Shown: in pieces, positions 27,242-34,825 of the stretch
Position numbering within the stretch: position 1 is the stretch's first letter
Layout of the letters: each line of letters starts with the position of its first letter
Origin: Burkholderiaceae bacterium
GTDB taxonomy: Bacteria; Pseudomonadota; Gammaproteobacteria; Burkholderiales; Burkholderiaceae_E
NCBI GenBank assembly: GCA_016710525.1
Contig: JADJVQ010000045.1
Span: 1 to 64,000, forward strand
Direction of reading: 5' to 3'
Length of the DNA stretch: 64,000 bases
Program-made: the position numbers and the translations under genes
The notes under the pieces: generated by a model
The model's database searches: none
Told to the model about the DNA's origin: nothing
What the model saw: the letters and a program-made list of their open reading frames with translations, nothing else

Positions 27242-28133
27242 GGTCGTAGCCCTGCATCAGACGCGCGCGCCGGGCGAAGGCCCGGCTGCGCGCGAATTCC
27301 AGCAGGGCCTGCATAGGCGGCTCGAATGCCATTCGCCGCCAGATCACCAGGTCGATCGTCTCCCAGGCCAGACTGACGAAGTCCAGGCCGGCCGAAGCGG
27401 CTGCGGCCCGGATCCCGAAGCCGGCATCGGCCACGCCTTCGGCCACCGATTGCGCCACGTCGAATTCGCTGCTGGCCACGGTGGCGACCGCGCGCAGAGC
27501 GCCGGCCTTCAATCCGGCCTCGTGCAGCAGGCGCATCATCAGCAGGTGACTGCCGGCGCCGGGATGACGCAGGACGACCCGGCGCTTGTGATGGATCAGG
27601 TCGTCCAGCCGATGAATGCCCATCGGGTTGCCGGGGGCCACCAGCAGGCCCTGCTCCCGCCTGGCCCATTGCAGCATGACCAGCGGCAGGCGCGGGGCGC
27701 GGCTGGCGATCGTTTCCAGGTTGAACCCGGGGTCGGCGCGATTGGGAATGTGGATCAGCGCGGCGCAGGCGGCCCGGGCGACCAGACGGTCGACCCCGTC
27801 GGTGCTGCCCAGGGCCGACAGCGACAGGCCGCTGCGGCATTCGCGCAGCGCCCATTCGAGCAGCGGGTCGTGGCTGCCGGCGATGCAGGCCGGTGGCTCG
27901 GCGCCGCCGGTCTCCAGCGTTCCAGCCGACTGCGCCGCCACCCAGGCCTGCAGCGCCGACCGTTCGAACAGCAGCTTGCCGCGGGCTCGCGCATGCGGCA
28001 CCTCGCCGCGCGAGACGAGGTGATAGACCGTGCGCGGGGCCAGCCGCAGCAGATCGGCCGCCTCCCGGGTGGTCAGCCACTGCTGAGCCGGCAGGCCGCT
28101 CAGCTTTCGCAAGTCCAGCCGTGATCCACTCAT
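27207..28133 (-). CDS. HTH/periplasmic-binding-like regulator of the tungstate transporter
   Basis: A 308-residue cytoplasmic protein. Residues about 18-70 form an excisionase/MerR-type helix-turn-helix (LTTREAADLLRLAPRTVYHL, VPHARARGKLLF). The remainder is a type 2 periplasmic-binding fold without signal peptide (SALGSTDGVDRLVARAACAA, LVAPGNPMGIHRLDDLI, RHPGAGSHLLMMRLL, DAGFGIRAAA). This combination is known for regulators next to molybdate/tungstate ABC transporters, where the fold probably senses the oxyanion. It diverges from tupBCA over a 55-base spacer, consistent with local control. ATG 28133 is preferred to a TTG two codons upstream. Confidence 0.85.
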   Translation of the reverse strand: MSGSRLDLRKLSGLPAQQWLTTREAADLLRLAPRTVYHLVSRGEVPHARARGKLLFERSALQAWVAAQSAGTLETGGAEPPACIAGSHDPLLEWALRECRSGLSLSALGSTDGVDRLVARAACAALIHIPNRADPGFNLETIASRAPRLPLVMLQWARREQGLLVAPGNPMGIHRLDDLIHHKRRVVLRHPGAGSHLLMMRLLHEAGLKAGALRAVATVASSEFDVAQSVAEGVADAGFGIRAAAASAGLDFVSLAWETIDLVIWRRMAFEPPMQALLEFARSRAFARRARLMQGYDLSGALRVRLNG

Positions 28134-28188
28134 ATGCAAATTTTACGCGATGTCCGCTGAATGACATTGCCTTGGTAGATTGGGAACG

Positions 28189-28893
28189 ATGAGCGACTTC
28201 CTGCAAAGCCTGTCGGCCACCGCCGATCTGCTCGCCGGGGCCAGTCCCCATGTGTGGCCGATCGTGCGGCTGAGCATCGAAGTCAGCGGGAGCGCCACCG
28301 TTTTGGCGGCCGCTATTGCGCTGCCGCTGGCTGCCTGGCTGGCGCTGACCCCGTTTCGCGGCCGCGACGTGGTGGTCGCGGGCCTGAATTCGCTGATGGG
28401 TCTGCCCTCGGTGGTCGTGGGGCTCGTCGTCTATCTGCTGCTGTCGCGGGCCGGTCCGCTGGGCAGCCTGGGCATCCTGTTCAGTCCGCCGGCCATGGTC
28501 ATCGCCCAGACGGTGCTGGTGATGCCCCTGATCACAGCCCTGGCCCGCCAGACCCTGGAGGACGCGCTGGCCGAATACGGGCCCTATCTCGCGTCTCTCA
28601 ACGCCGGCAAGGCGGCGACCATCCGCACGCTGCTGTTCGAATCGCGCTTTTCGCTGTCGACCGCTCTGCTGGCCGGTTTCGGGCGAGCCGCGGCCGAGGT
28701 CGGAGCGGTGCTGATCGTCGGGGGCAATATCGACGGCGTCACCCGGGTCATGACCACGGCCATCGCGCTGGAGACCAGCAAGGGCGACCTGCCGCTGGCG
28801 CTCGCGCTGGGGCTGCTGCTGGTGTTGATGGTGCTGGTGGTCAACCTGGCCGCCCACGGCGTTCGGGCCTATGCGGCGCACCGGCACGGCTGA
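28189..28893 (+). CDS. tupB: Tungstate ABC transporter permease
   Basis: Inner-membrane permease of 234 residues with about five or six helices. The cytoplasmic EAA-like loop LEDALAEYGPYLASLNAGKAAT and the AEVGAVLIVGGNIDGVTRVMTTAIALETSKGD region are characteristic of TupB/ModB-like permeases. It forms the importer with the following ATPase and binding protein. ATG 28189 follows a GGGAACG sequence. Confidence 0.92.
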   Translation: MSDFLQSLSATADLLAGASPHVWPIVRLSIEVSGSATVLAAAIALPLAAWLALTPFRGRDVVVAGLNSLMGLPSVVVGLVVYLLLSRAGPLGSLGILFSPPAMVIAQTVLVMPLITALARQTLEDALAEYGPYLASLNAGKAATIRTLLFESRFSLSTALLAGFGRAAAEVGAVLIVGGNIDGVTRVMTTAIALETSKGDLPLALALGLLLVLMVLVVNLAAHGVRAYAAHRHG

Positions 28894-29644
28894 ACGAGCG
28901 CCCCTCGTGCATTCCATTCCAGAGCCGCTGCTGGCGGAGCGATTCGCCGAGTTCGATGCGGTCACCCTGCGCCGCGGCGAGGTCACCGTGCTCGACACGC
29001 TTTCGCTGATGCTGCCGCTGTCGCGGCGCACGGTCATCCTCGGCGCCAACGGGGCCGGCAAGACCACCCTGCTGCAGCTGGTGCAAGGACTGGCGCAACC
29101 CACTACCGGGCGCATCCGGCGCCTGTCGGGCGGGGGCGCAGACCCGGCGGTACGCCTGGCCTATGTGTTCCAGAAACCGGTCATGTTGCGCCGCAGTGCG
29201 CAGGCTAATGTCGAACATGCGCTGGCCGTCGCGGGCGTGCCGGTGCACCGCCGCGCCGAGGCGGCCGGTGCCGCACTGGCGCGCCTGGGCCTGGGTTACG
29301 CCGCGCACCGGCCGGCCCGCCGGCTTTCGGGCGGCGAGCAGCAGCGGGTCGCACTGGCGCGGGCGCTGGCGCTGGGGCCGCACAGCCTGCTGCTCGACGA
29401 GCCGACCGCCAGCCTCGACCCGGGTGCCGCCGCCGCCATCGAGCGCGAACTGCTGGCGCTGGCCGGCGATGGCATCGGCCTGGTCATGGCCACCCACGAT
29501 CTGGCGATGGCGCGCCGCCTGGCCTCCCACCTGGTGTTCATGCACCGCGGCCAGGTGCTCGAGTCCGGCCCGGCCGATCAGTGCTTCCGTTCCCCCCGCC
29601 ACGAGACCCTGCGCCGCTTCCTGGCCGGGCAATGGCTCGATTGA
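28871..29644 (+). CDS. tupC: Tungstate ABC transporter ATP-binding protein
   Basis: ATPase subunit: Walker A GANGAGKTT, signature LSGGEQQRVALARAL, Walker B LLLDEPTASLD, switch histidine in MATHDLAMA. The length is 257 residues from ATG 28871, overlapping tupB by 23 bases; a GTG at 28907 (245 residues) is an alternative start. The Q-loop segment is VFQKPVMLRR. It energises uptake with TupB. Confidence 0.92.
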   Translation: MRRTGTAERAPLVHSIPEPLLAERFAEFDAVTLRRGEVTVLDTLSLMLPLSRRTVILGANGAGKTTLLQLVQGLAQPTTGRIRRLSGGGADPAVRLAYVFQKPVMLRRSAQANVEHALAVAGVPVHRRAEAAGAALARLGLGYAAHRPARRLSGGEQQRVALARALALGPHSLLLDEPTASLDPGAAAAIERELLALAGDGIGLVMATHDLAMARRLASHLVFMHRGQVLESGPADQCFRSPRHETLRRFLAGQWLD

Positions 29645-29666
29645 TTCACCTTCGACAAGCGCTTCC

Positions 29667-30536
29667 ATGACCCAGACTTCGACTCTCCCTGCCCCTCTGC
29701 CCGGACGACTGCGCCGCGCCCGCCGCGCGGTCTTGTCCCTGCTGCTGCTGGCCGGCCTGGCTGGCGGCCTGCCCGCTCAGGGCCAGGACCGGTTCATCGT
29801 CATGGCCTCGACCACCTCGACCGATCAGTCCGGTCTGTTCGGCCACCTGCTGCCTGCCTTCACCCGCGAAACCGGCATCTCGGTGCGTGTCGTGGCCCAG
29901 GGCACCGGCCAGGCGCTGGCCACGGCTCGCAAAGGCGATGCCGATGTGGTCTTCGTCCACGATCGCGAGGCCGAGGACAAGTTCGTCGCCGAAGGGTTCG
30001 GGCTGCCTCGCCGGGACGTGATGTACAACGACTTCGTCATGGTCGGCCCGAAGGCCGATCCGGCGGGCCTGGCGGGCACGCGCGATGTCGTCGTGGGATT
30101 GCAGCGCATCGCGCAGGCGCGCCAGCCCTTCGTGTCCCGAGGCGACAAGAGCGGGACCCACGCCGCCGAGCTGCGCTACTGGAAGCAGGCGGGAATCGAC
30201 GTCGAAGCAGCCAAGTCCAGCTGGTACAAGGAGAGCGGCTCGGGCATGGGGCCGACCCTGAATATCGCTTCGGCGATGAACGGCTACACGCTGGCCGACC
30301 GCGGCACCTGGCTGAGCTTCAAGAACCGCGGCGAGCTCGCCATCGTGCTGCAGGGCGATCCGCGGCTGTTCAATCCGTATGGCGTGATCGTGGTCAATCC
30401 GGCCAAGCATCCGCACGTCAAGCACGAGATGGCGCAGCGCTTTGCCGACTGGGTCGTTTCGCCGACAGGCCAGAAGGCGATCGCCGACTACAAGATCGGC
30501 GGTGAGCAGTTATTCTTCCCGAATGCCAAACCATGA
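29667..30536 (+). CDS. tupA: Tungstate-binding periplasmic protein
   Basis: A 289-residue exported binding protein; the signal peptide follows a long basic n-region and ends near LPAQGQD. The oxyanion-binding TTSTDQSGL motif directly after the signal, plus VAQGTGQALATARKGDADVVFVHD and SRGDKSGTHAAELRYWK, identify TupA, which prefers tungstate over molybdate in characterised members. It is third in tupBCA and overlaps tag by 14 bases. Confidence 0.93.
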   Translation: MTQTSTLPAPLPGRLRRARRAVLSLLLLAGLAGGLPAQGQDRFIVMASTTSTDQSGLFGHLLPAFTRETGISVRVVAQGTGQALATARKGDADVVFVHDREAEDKFVAEGFGLPRRDVMYNDFVMVGPKADPAGLAGTRDVVVGLQRIAQARQPFVSRGDKSGTHAAELRYWKQAGIDVEAAKSSWYKESGSGMGPTLNIASAMNGYTLADRGTWLSFKNRGELAIVLQGDPRLFNPYGVIVVNPAKHPHVKHEMAQRFADWVVSPTGQKAIADYKIGGEQLFFPNAKP

Positions 30537-31137
30537 ATCGGCGCGCTGCGCCTGGGTGACGGGCGCTGCGCCCGACTATCTGCGCTACCACGACGAAGAG
30601 TGGGGCCGTCCGGTGGCCGACGACCGGCGCCTGTTCGAGAAGCTGTGCCTGGAGGGGTTCCAGTCCGGCCTGTCCTGGCTGACGATCCTGCGCAAGCGCG
30701 ATGCGTTCCGGGCGGGGTTCGCCGAGTTCGACATCGACGCGGTGGCCAATTTCGGCCCGGCCGATGTCGCCCGGCTGCTGGGCGACGCGGGCATCGTGCG
30801 CCACCGGGGCAAGATCGAGGCGGCCATCGGCAATGCCCGTGCCGCCCGCGATCTGCGCGAGGAGTGCGGATCGCTGGCGGCGTTTGTCTGGCGCTACGAG
30901 CCCGACGACAGCGAACGTCCTGCGCGCATCAGCGCCGACGTGCTGCGCGGCATGACCACGTCGGCGCAGTCGGTGGCGCTGTCACGCGACCTCAAGAAGC
31001 GCGGCTGGGCCTTCGTCGGCCCGACCACGATGTATGCCTTCATGCAGAGCATGGGCCTGGTCAACGACCATCTCGAGGAATGCTGCGTTCGGCAGGCGGT
31101 GCAGGTGCAGCGTTCGCGATTCGTGCGTCCTCGGTAG
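30523..31137 (+). CDS. tag: DNA-3-methyladenine glycosylase I
   Basis: Excises 3-methyladenine from DNA. 204 residues with the family order: RCAWV at the N-terminus (zinc-binding Cys), YLRYHDEEWGRPV, KLCLEGFQSGLSWLTILRKR, GIVRHRGKIEAAIGNARA, LKKRGWAFVGPTTMYAFMQ and GLVNDHLEECC (zinc ligands). The ATG at 30523 lies inside the end of tupA. Its 3' end overlaps the convergent FAD-enzyme gene by 77 bases. Confidence 0.95.
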   Translation: MPNHESARCAWVTGAAPDYLRYHDEEWGRPVADDRRLFEKLCLEGFQSGLSWLTILRKRDAFRAGFAEFDIDAVANFGPADVARLLGDAGIVRHRGKIEAAIGNARAARDLREECGSLAAFVWRYEPDDSERPARISADVLRGMTTSAQSVALSRDLKKRGWAFVGPTTMYAFMQSMGLVNDHLEECCVRQAVQVQRSRFVRPR

Positions 31138-32878
31138 CCTCGAGCCTGCGTTCGGCCATCAGGTGGGCGCCCGCCAGGTGGCGACCGGCGATGTAGCCGA
31201 AGGTCATCGCCGGGCCGAGCGTGATGCCGCCACCCGCGTAGTTGCCGCCCATGACGCTGGCCGCGTCGTTGCCGCAGGCGTACAGCCCGTCGATGATCCG
31301 GCCCTGCCGATCCAGCGCCCGCGAGTAGCGGTCGGTGCGCAGGCCGGCAAAGCTGCCCAGTTCGCCCGGGCGGATGCGAACCGCATAGAAAGGCCCTTGC
31401 TCGATCGGACCCAGGCAGGGATTGGGCCCATGCGCGGCGTCGCCCTGCGACCGGTTGTAGGCATTGTCGCCGCGCCCGAATTCGAGGTCGTGGCCGCTGC
31501 GCGCATACTCGTTGAAGACCCGGACCGTGGCCTGCAGGCCGTCGGGATCGATGCCGGCGCGCTGCGCCAGATGGCTGATCGACTGCCCGCGGATCAGGTA
31601 GCCGCTGTGCAGCCACCAGCCGATCGGCACCGGAAAGGGCTTGACCACTCCGAGGCCGTACCGGCGAAGCGTACGGTGGTCGGCGATGAAGAAGGCATCC
31701 ATGGCGGCCGGGTCGGGCGAGCCGCGCACCATCGCCTGCACGAAGTCGTGGTACGAGTCGCTCTCGTTGCCGAATCGGTGGCCGTCGGCCAGCACGGCGA
31801 TCACGCCCGGTTTGCCGCGGTCCACGAAGTGCGGATACAGGCCGCGTTCCCCGTCGGGCCAGCGCACCTCCGACACGGGCGCCCAGGCCGCCGCGTTGGG
31901 GTAGTCGTCGACAAAGCGCGCCCCGGCCGATTCGCCCAGCCGCGCGCCATCGCCGGTGTTGCCGGCCGGCGGCAGCGCCCAGTGTTCCCGGCCGGTCGGC
32001 GCATGCGGATACAGCTGGCGACGTCGCTCGACGTCGTGCGGGAAGCCGCCGCTGGCCAGCACCACGCCGCGGCGCGCGCGAATCGTCAGGCGCTTGCCCT
32101 GCTGCTCGACGACCGCGCCGGTCACCGCGTCGCCCTCGCGCAGCAGTTCGCGTGCCGCGGTGTTCAGCCACAGCGGGACCCCCAGGTCGAACAGCGACTT
32201 GCCCAGGCGCGCTGCCAGCGCGTTGCCGTTGACCAGGCGCATGCCGCGGCCATGCCGAACCAGGTCCCACAGATGGGAGCACACCCGTGCGATCACGAAG
32301 CGAAACGATTCGAACGAGCGCGTGAAGTGGAAGAAGTGCTTCAGGTCGTTGCCCGACCCGATCACCAGGCCGGCGAACGACAGCTCGCGCAGCGGCGGCG
32401 CGAGTTCGGCCAGCCGCTCGCCCAGCTCGCGTCCGTCGAACGGCTCGGCAACGATCGGGCGTCCGCCGGCCCGCGCACCGGGCTGCGCCTGGTGATAGTC
32501 GGGAAACGCGTAGCCGCCCTGAAAGCGCACTGCGGTGTGCTTCAGGAAGAAGTCGATCATGCGCGGGCCCTCGGTCAGGAAGGCATCGACCCGGGCGGCG
32601 TCGTAGTGCGCCCCGGTTTCGTGGCGCAGGTAGGTGCGCGCGTCCTCGAGGCTGTCCTGCACCCCCTCGGCGACCGACAGCGGATTCATCGGGATCCACA
32701 GCCAGCCGCCCGAGCGCGCGGTGGTGCCGCCGAAACGCGCCTGTTTCTCGACCACGATCACGTCCAGGCCATGCAGCCGGGCGGTGATCGCGGCCGAAAG
32801 GCCGCCCGCTCCCGATCCGATCACCAGCACATCGCACTCGCGCGTGTCGCCGCCCGCCACTGTCGTTGCCATCGTCAT
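31061..32878 (-). CDS. FAD-dependent oxidoreductase of the 3-ketosteroid dehydrogenase type
   Basis: A 605-residue flavoprotein. N-terminal Rossmann motif VLVIGSGAGGLSAAITAR, then FGGTTARSGGWLWIP; the C-terminal FAD-binding part reads GLYACGNDAASVMGGNYAGG then GITLGPAMTFGYIAGRHLA. This organisation is shared by 3-oxosteroid 1-dehydrogenases, fumarate-reductase-like flavoproteins and related enzymes; the substrate is not known. The start at 32878 (MTMATTVAGG) overlaps the stop of the CDF transporter gene by four bases, so the two are cotranslated. The last 25 residues lie antisense to the end of tag. Confidence 0.88.
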   Translation of the reverse strand: MTMATTVAGGDTRECDVLVIGSGAGGLSAAITARLHGLDVIVVEKQARFGGTTARSGGWLWIPMNPLSVAEGVQDSLEDARTYLRHETGAHYDAARVDAFLTEGPRMIDFFLKHTAVRFQGGYAFPDYHQAQPGARAGGRPIVAEPFDGRELGERLAELAPPLRELSFAGLVIGSGNDLKHFFHFTRSFESFRFVIARVCSHLWDLVRHGRGMRLVNGNALAARLGKSLFDLGVPLWLNTAARELLREGDAVTGAVVEQQGKRLTIRARRGVVLASGGFPHDVERRRQLYPHAPTGREHWALPPAGNTGDGARLGESAGARFVDDYPNAAAWAPVSEVRWPDGERGLYPHFVDRGKPGVIAVLADGHRFGNESDSYHDFVQAMVRGSPDPAAMDAFFIADHRTLRRYGLGVVKPFPVPIGWWLHSGYLIRGQSISHLAQRAGIDPDGLQATVRVFNEYARSGHDLEFGRGDNAYNRSQGDAAHGPNPCLGPIEQGPFYAVRIRPGELGSFAGLRTDRYSRALDRQGRIIDGLYACGNDAASVMGGNYAGGGITLGPAMTFGYIAGRHLAGAHLMAERRLEATEDARIANAAPAPPAERSIPRDGR

Positions 32879-33549
32879 CGTCCGTTTGTGAGGTGGGCCG
32901 GCCGCCGCAGTTCGCGGCGCGCCCGTTGCAGAACTTCGAGGCCAGCGCTGATCGCCAGGATGGCCATGCCGGCGGCAACGGCCAGGTCGGGCCAGGCCGT
33001 TGCCGTGGTGAACACGCCCGCCGCGGCCAGCATCACCGCCACGTTGCCGATGGCATCGTTGCGGGTGCACAGCCACACCGAGCGCATGTTGGCGTCACCG
33101 TCACGGTAGGCATACAGCAGGAAGGCGACCCCGAGGTTGGCGGCCAACGCGAGCACGGCCACCGCGCCCATGGTCTCGGCCCGGGGCAGGGTGCCGACCC
33201 AGGCGATCCAGCCGGCTCGCGCCAGCACCGCCAGGCCCCAGACGAGCATCGTCGCGCCCTTCAGCCAGGCGACACGCGAGCGCCAGACCAGCGCCATCGT
33301 CAGGGCCATCAGCGACAGGCCGTAGTTGAGCGCATCGCCGGCGAAGTCGATCGCATCGGCCAGCAGCGATACCGACCCCGAGCCGACCGAGCCGGCCAGC
33401 TCGACGATGAACAGGGTTGCGTTGATCAGCAGCGCCCACCAGAGCACCCGCCGGTACCGGGGGTCGGCGAGATCGCCGGTGACGTGATCGTGATCGTGGT
33501 CGTGGCCGTGGTGATGAGCGTGGTGATGGTCGTGCGGCTGTCCTGCCAT
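32875..33549 (-). CDS. Cation diffusion facilitator family transporter with His-rich N-terminus
   Basis: A 224-residue membrane protein with about six helices. The N-terminus has a dense histidine cluster (HDHHHAHHHGHDHDHDH), likely metal-binding. Core CDF features are LLADAIDFAGDALNYGLSL in helix 2 and CTRNDAIGNVAVMLAA in helix 5, whose Asp residues usually bind zinc, cobalt or nickel. It lacks the C-terminal cytoplasmic domain of larger CDF proteins. The metal is not predictable. Its stop overlaps the start of the FAD dehydrogenase gene. Confidence 0.88.
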   Translation of the reverse strand: MAGQPHDHHHAHHHGHDHDHDHVTGDLADPRYRRVLWWALLINATLFIVELAGSVGSGSVSLLADAIDFAGDALNYGLSLMALTMALVWRSRVAWLKGATMLVWGLAVLARAGWIAWVGTLPRAETMGAVAVLALAANLGVAFLLYAYRDGDANMRSVWLCTRNDAIGNVAVMLAAAGVFTTATAWPDLAVAAGMAILAISAGLEVLQRARRELRRPAHLTNGR

Positions 33550-33666
33550 GTCGCGGGTCCCCGAGGCGAGCCGCCAGCGTACCACCGGCCCCTTCGCCGG
33601 CCATTCGCGACCCGGCGGCAATTGATGCAGAATCGACGGCATATTCATAAACGACCGGAGACAGCC

Positions 33667-34785
33667 GTGACCTCATTGCATCGCGCCCCATTTCGTGCCG
33701 ACCATGTCGGCAGCTTCCTGCGACCCAAGGTGCTGCTGGAAGCCCGCGAGCAGCGCCAGAACGGCCAGATCACCGCCGAACAGCTGCGCACCGTCGAGGA
33801 CGCCGCGATCCGCGATGTGGTGAAGTTCCAGGAAGACATCGGCCTGCAGGGCATCACCGACGGCGAGTATCGCCGCACCTACTTTCACATCGATTTTCTG
33901 GAGCAGCTGCAGGGGGTCGAGACCAAGGGCGGCATCCAGGTGAGCTTTCGCAAGGCCGACGGCACGGTCGATTTTTCGCCGCCGGTGATGCAGGTCACCG
34001 GCAAGATCGGCCATGCCCGCCCGATTCAGCTGGCCGACTTCGAGTTCCTGAAGTCGGTGACCACCCGTGTGCCGAAGGTGACGATTCCTTCGCCCACGAT
34101 GCTGCACTTTCGCGGCGGGCGCGGCGCGATCAGCCAGAGCGCCTATCCCGATCTCGACCTGTTCTATGCCGACGTCGCCGCCGCTTATCGCGACGAGCTC
34201 GACTCGCTGGGCAAGGCCGGCTGCCGCTACGTGCAGATGGACGACACCAACCTGGCCTACCTGTGCGACGACAAGATGCGCGAGGGAGCGCGCCAGCGCG
34301 GCGACGACCCGGACGAACTGCCGCGCCGATACGCCCGGCTGATCAACGCGGCGATCGCCGGCAAGCCCGAAGGCATGACCACCGCGGTGCATTTGTGCCG
34401 GGGCAACTTCAAGAGCGCCTGGGCGGCCGAAGGCGGCTACGAGCCGGTGGCCGAAGTGCTGTTCAACGAGCTGGCGGTCGATGCCTATTTCCTGGAGTAC
34501 GACGACGCCCGCTCGGGCGACTTCGCACCGCTGCGCCATGTGCCCAAGGGCAAGACCGTGGTGCTGGGCTTGGTCAGCACCAAGCTGGGTTCGCTCGAGT
34601 CCAAGGACGACATCCGCCGGCGCATCGACATGGCGGCCAAGTACGTGCCGCTCGAGCAGCTGGCCTTGTCCCCGCAGTGCGGCTTCTCGAGCACGGTGCA
34701 CGGCAACGACATCGCGGTCGACATGCAGCGCGCCAAACTGCGCCTGTGCGTGGAGGTGGCCACCGAGGTCTGGGGCTCGCTGTAG
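33667..34785 (+). CDS. MetE C-terminal-like cobalamin-independent methyltransferase
   Basis: A 372-residue protein resembling only the catalytic C-terminal half of methionine synthase MetE. Zinc-ligand candidates are His242 and Cys244 in AVHLCRGN, Glu277 in FLEYDDARSGD and Cys338 in LSPQCGFSS. FRADHVGSFLRP at the N-terminus and ITDGEYRR match a family of short MetE homologues in proteobacteria. It transfers a methyl group to a thiol, possibly homocysteine, but the donor of these short forms is uncertain. The start is GTG 33667, preceded by CGGAG at 33656-33660. Confidence 0.9.
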   Translation: MTSLHRAPFRADHVGSFLRPKVLLEAREQRQNGQITAEQLRTVEDAAIRDVVKFQEDIGLQGITDGEYRRTYFHIDFLEQLQGVETKGGIQVSFRKADGTVDFSPPVMQVTGKIGHARPIQLADFEFLKSVTTRVPKVTIPSPTMLHFRGGRGAISQSAYPDLDLFYADVAAAYRDELDSLGKAGCRYVQMDDTNLAYLCDDKMREGARQRGDDPDELPRRYARLINAAIAGKPEGMTTAVHLCRGNFKSAWAAEGGYEPVAEVLFNELAVDAYFLEYDDARSGDFAPLRHVPKGKTVVLGLVSTKLGSLESKDDIRRRIDMAAKYVPLEQLALSPQCGFSSTVHGNDIAVDMQRAKLRLCVEVATEVWGSL

Positions 34786-34804
34786 ATGCAGGTCGAAGTC
34801 CCGG

Positions 34805-34825
34805 GCTGACCCGGCACGGGTCAGC
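34805..34825. terminator. Symmetric hairpin between converging genes
   Basis: GCTGACCCG, a three-base loop GCA, and CGGGTCAGC form a perfect nine-pair stem between metE-like (ends 34785) and the peptide-binding-protein gene (ends 34821, minus strand). The symmetry suits a terminator acting in both directions, though no T-run follows. It overlaps the last codon and stop of the minus-strand gene. Confidence 0.5.
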
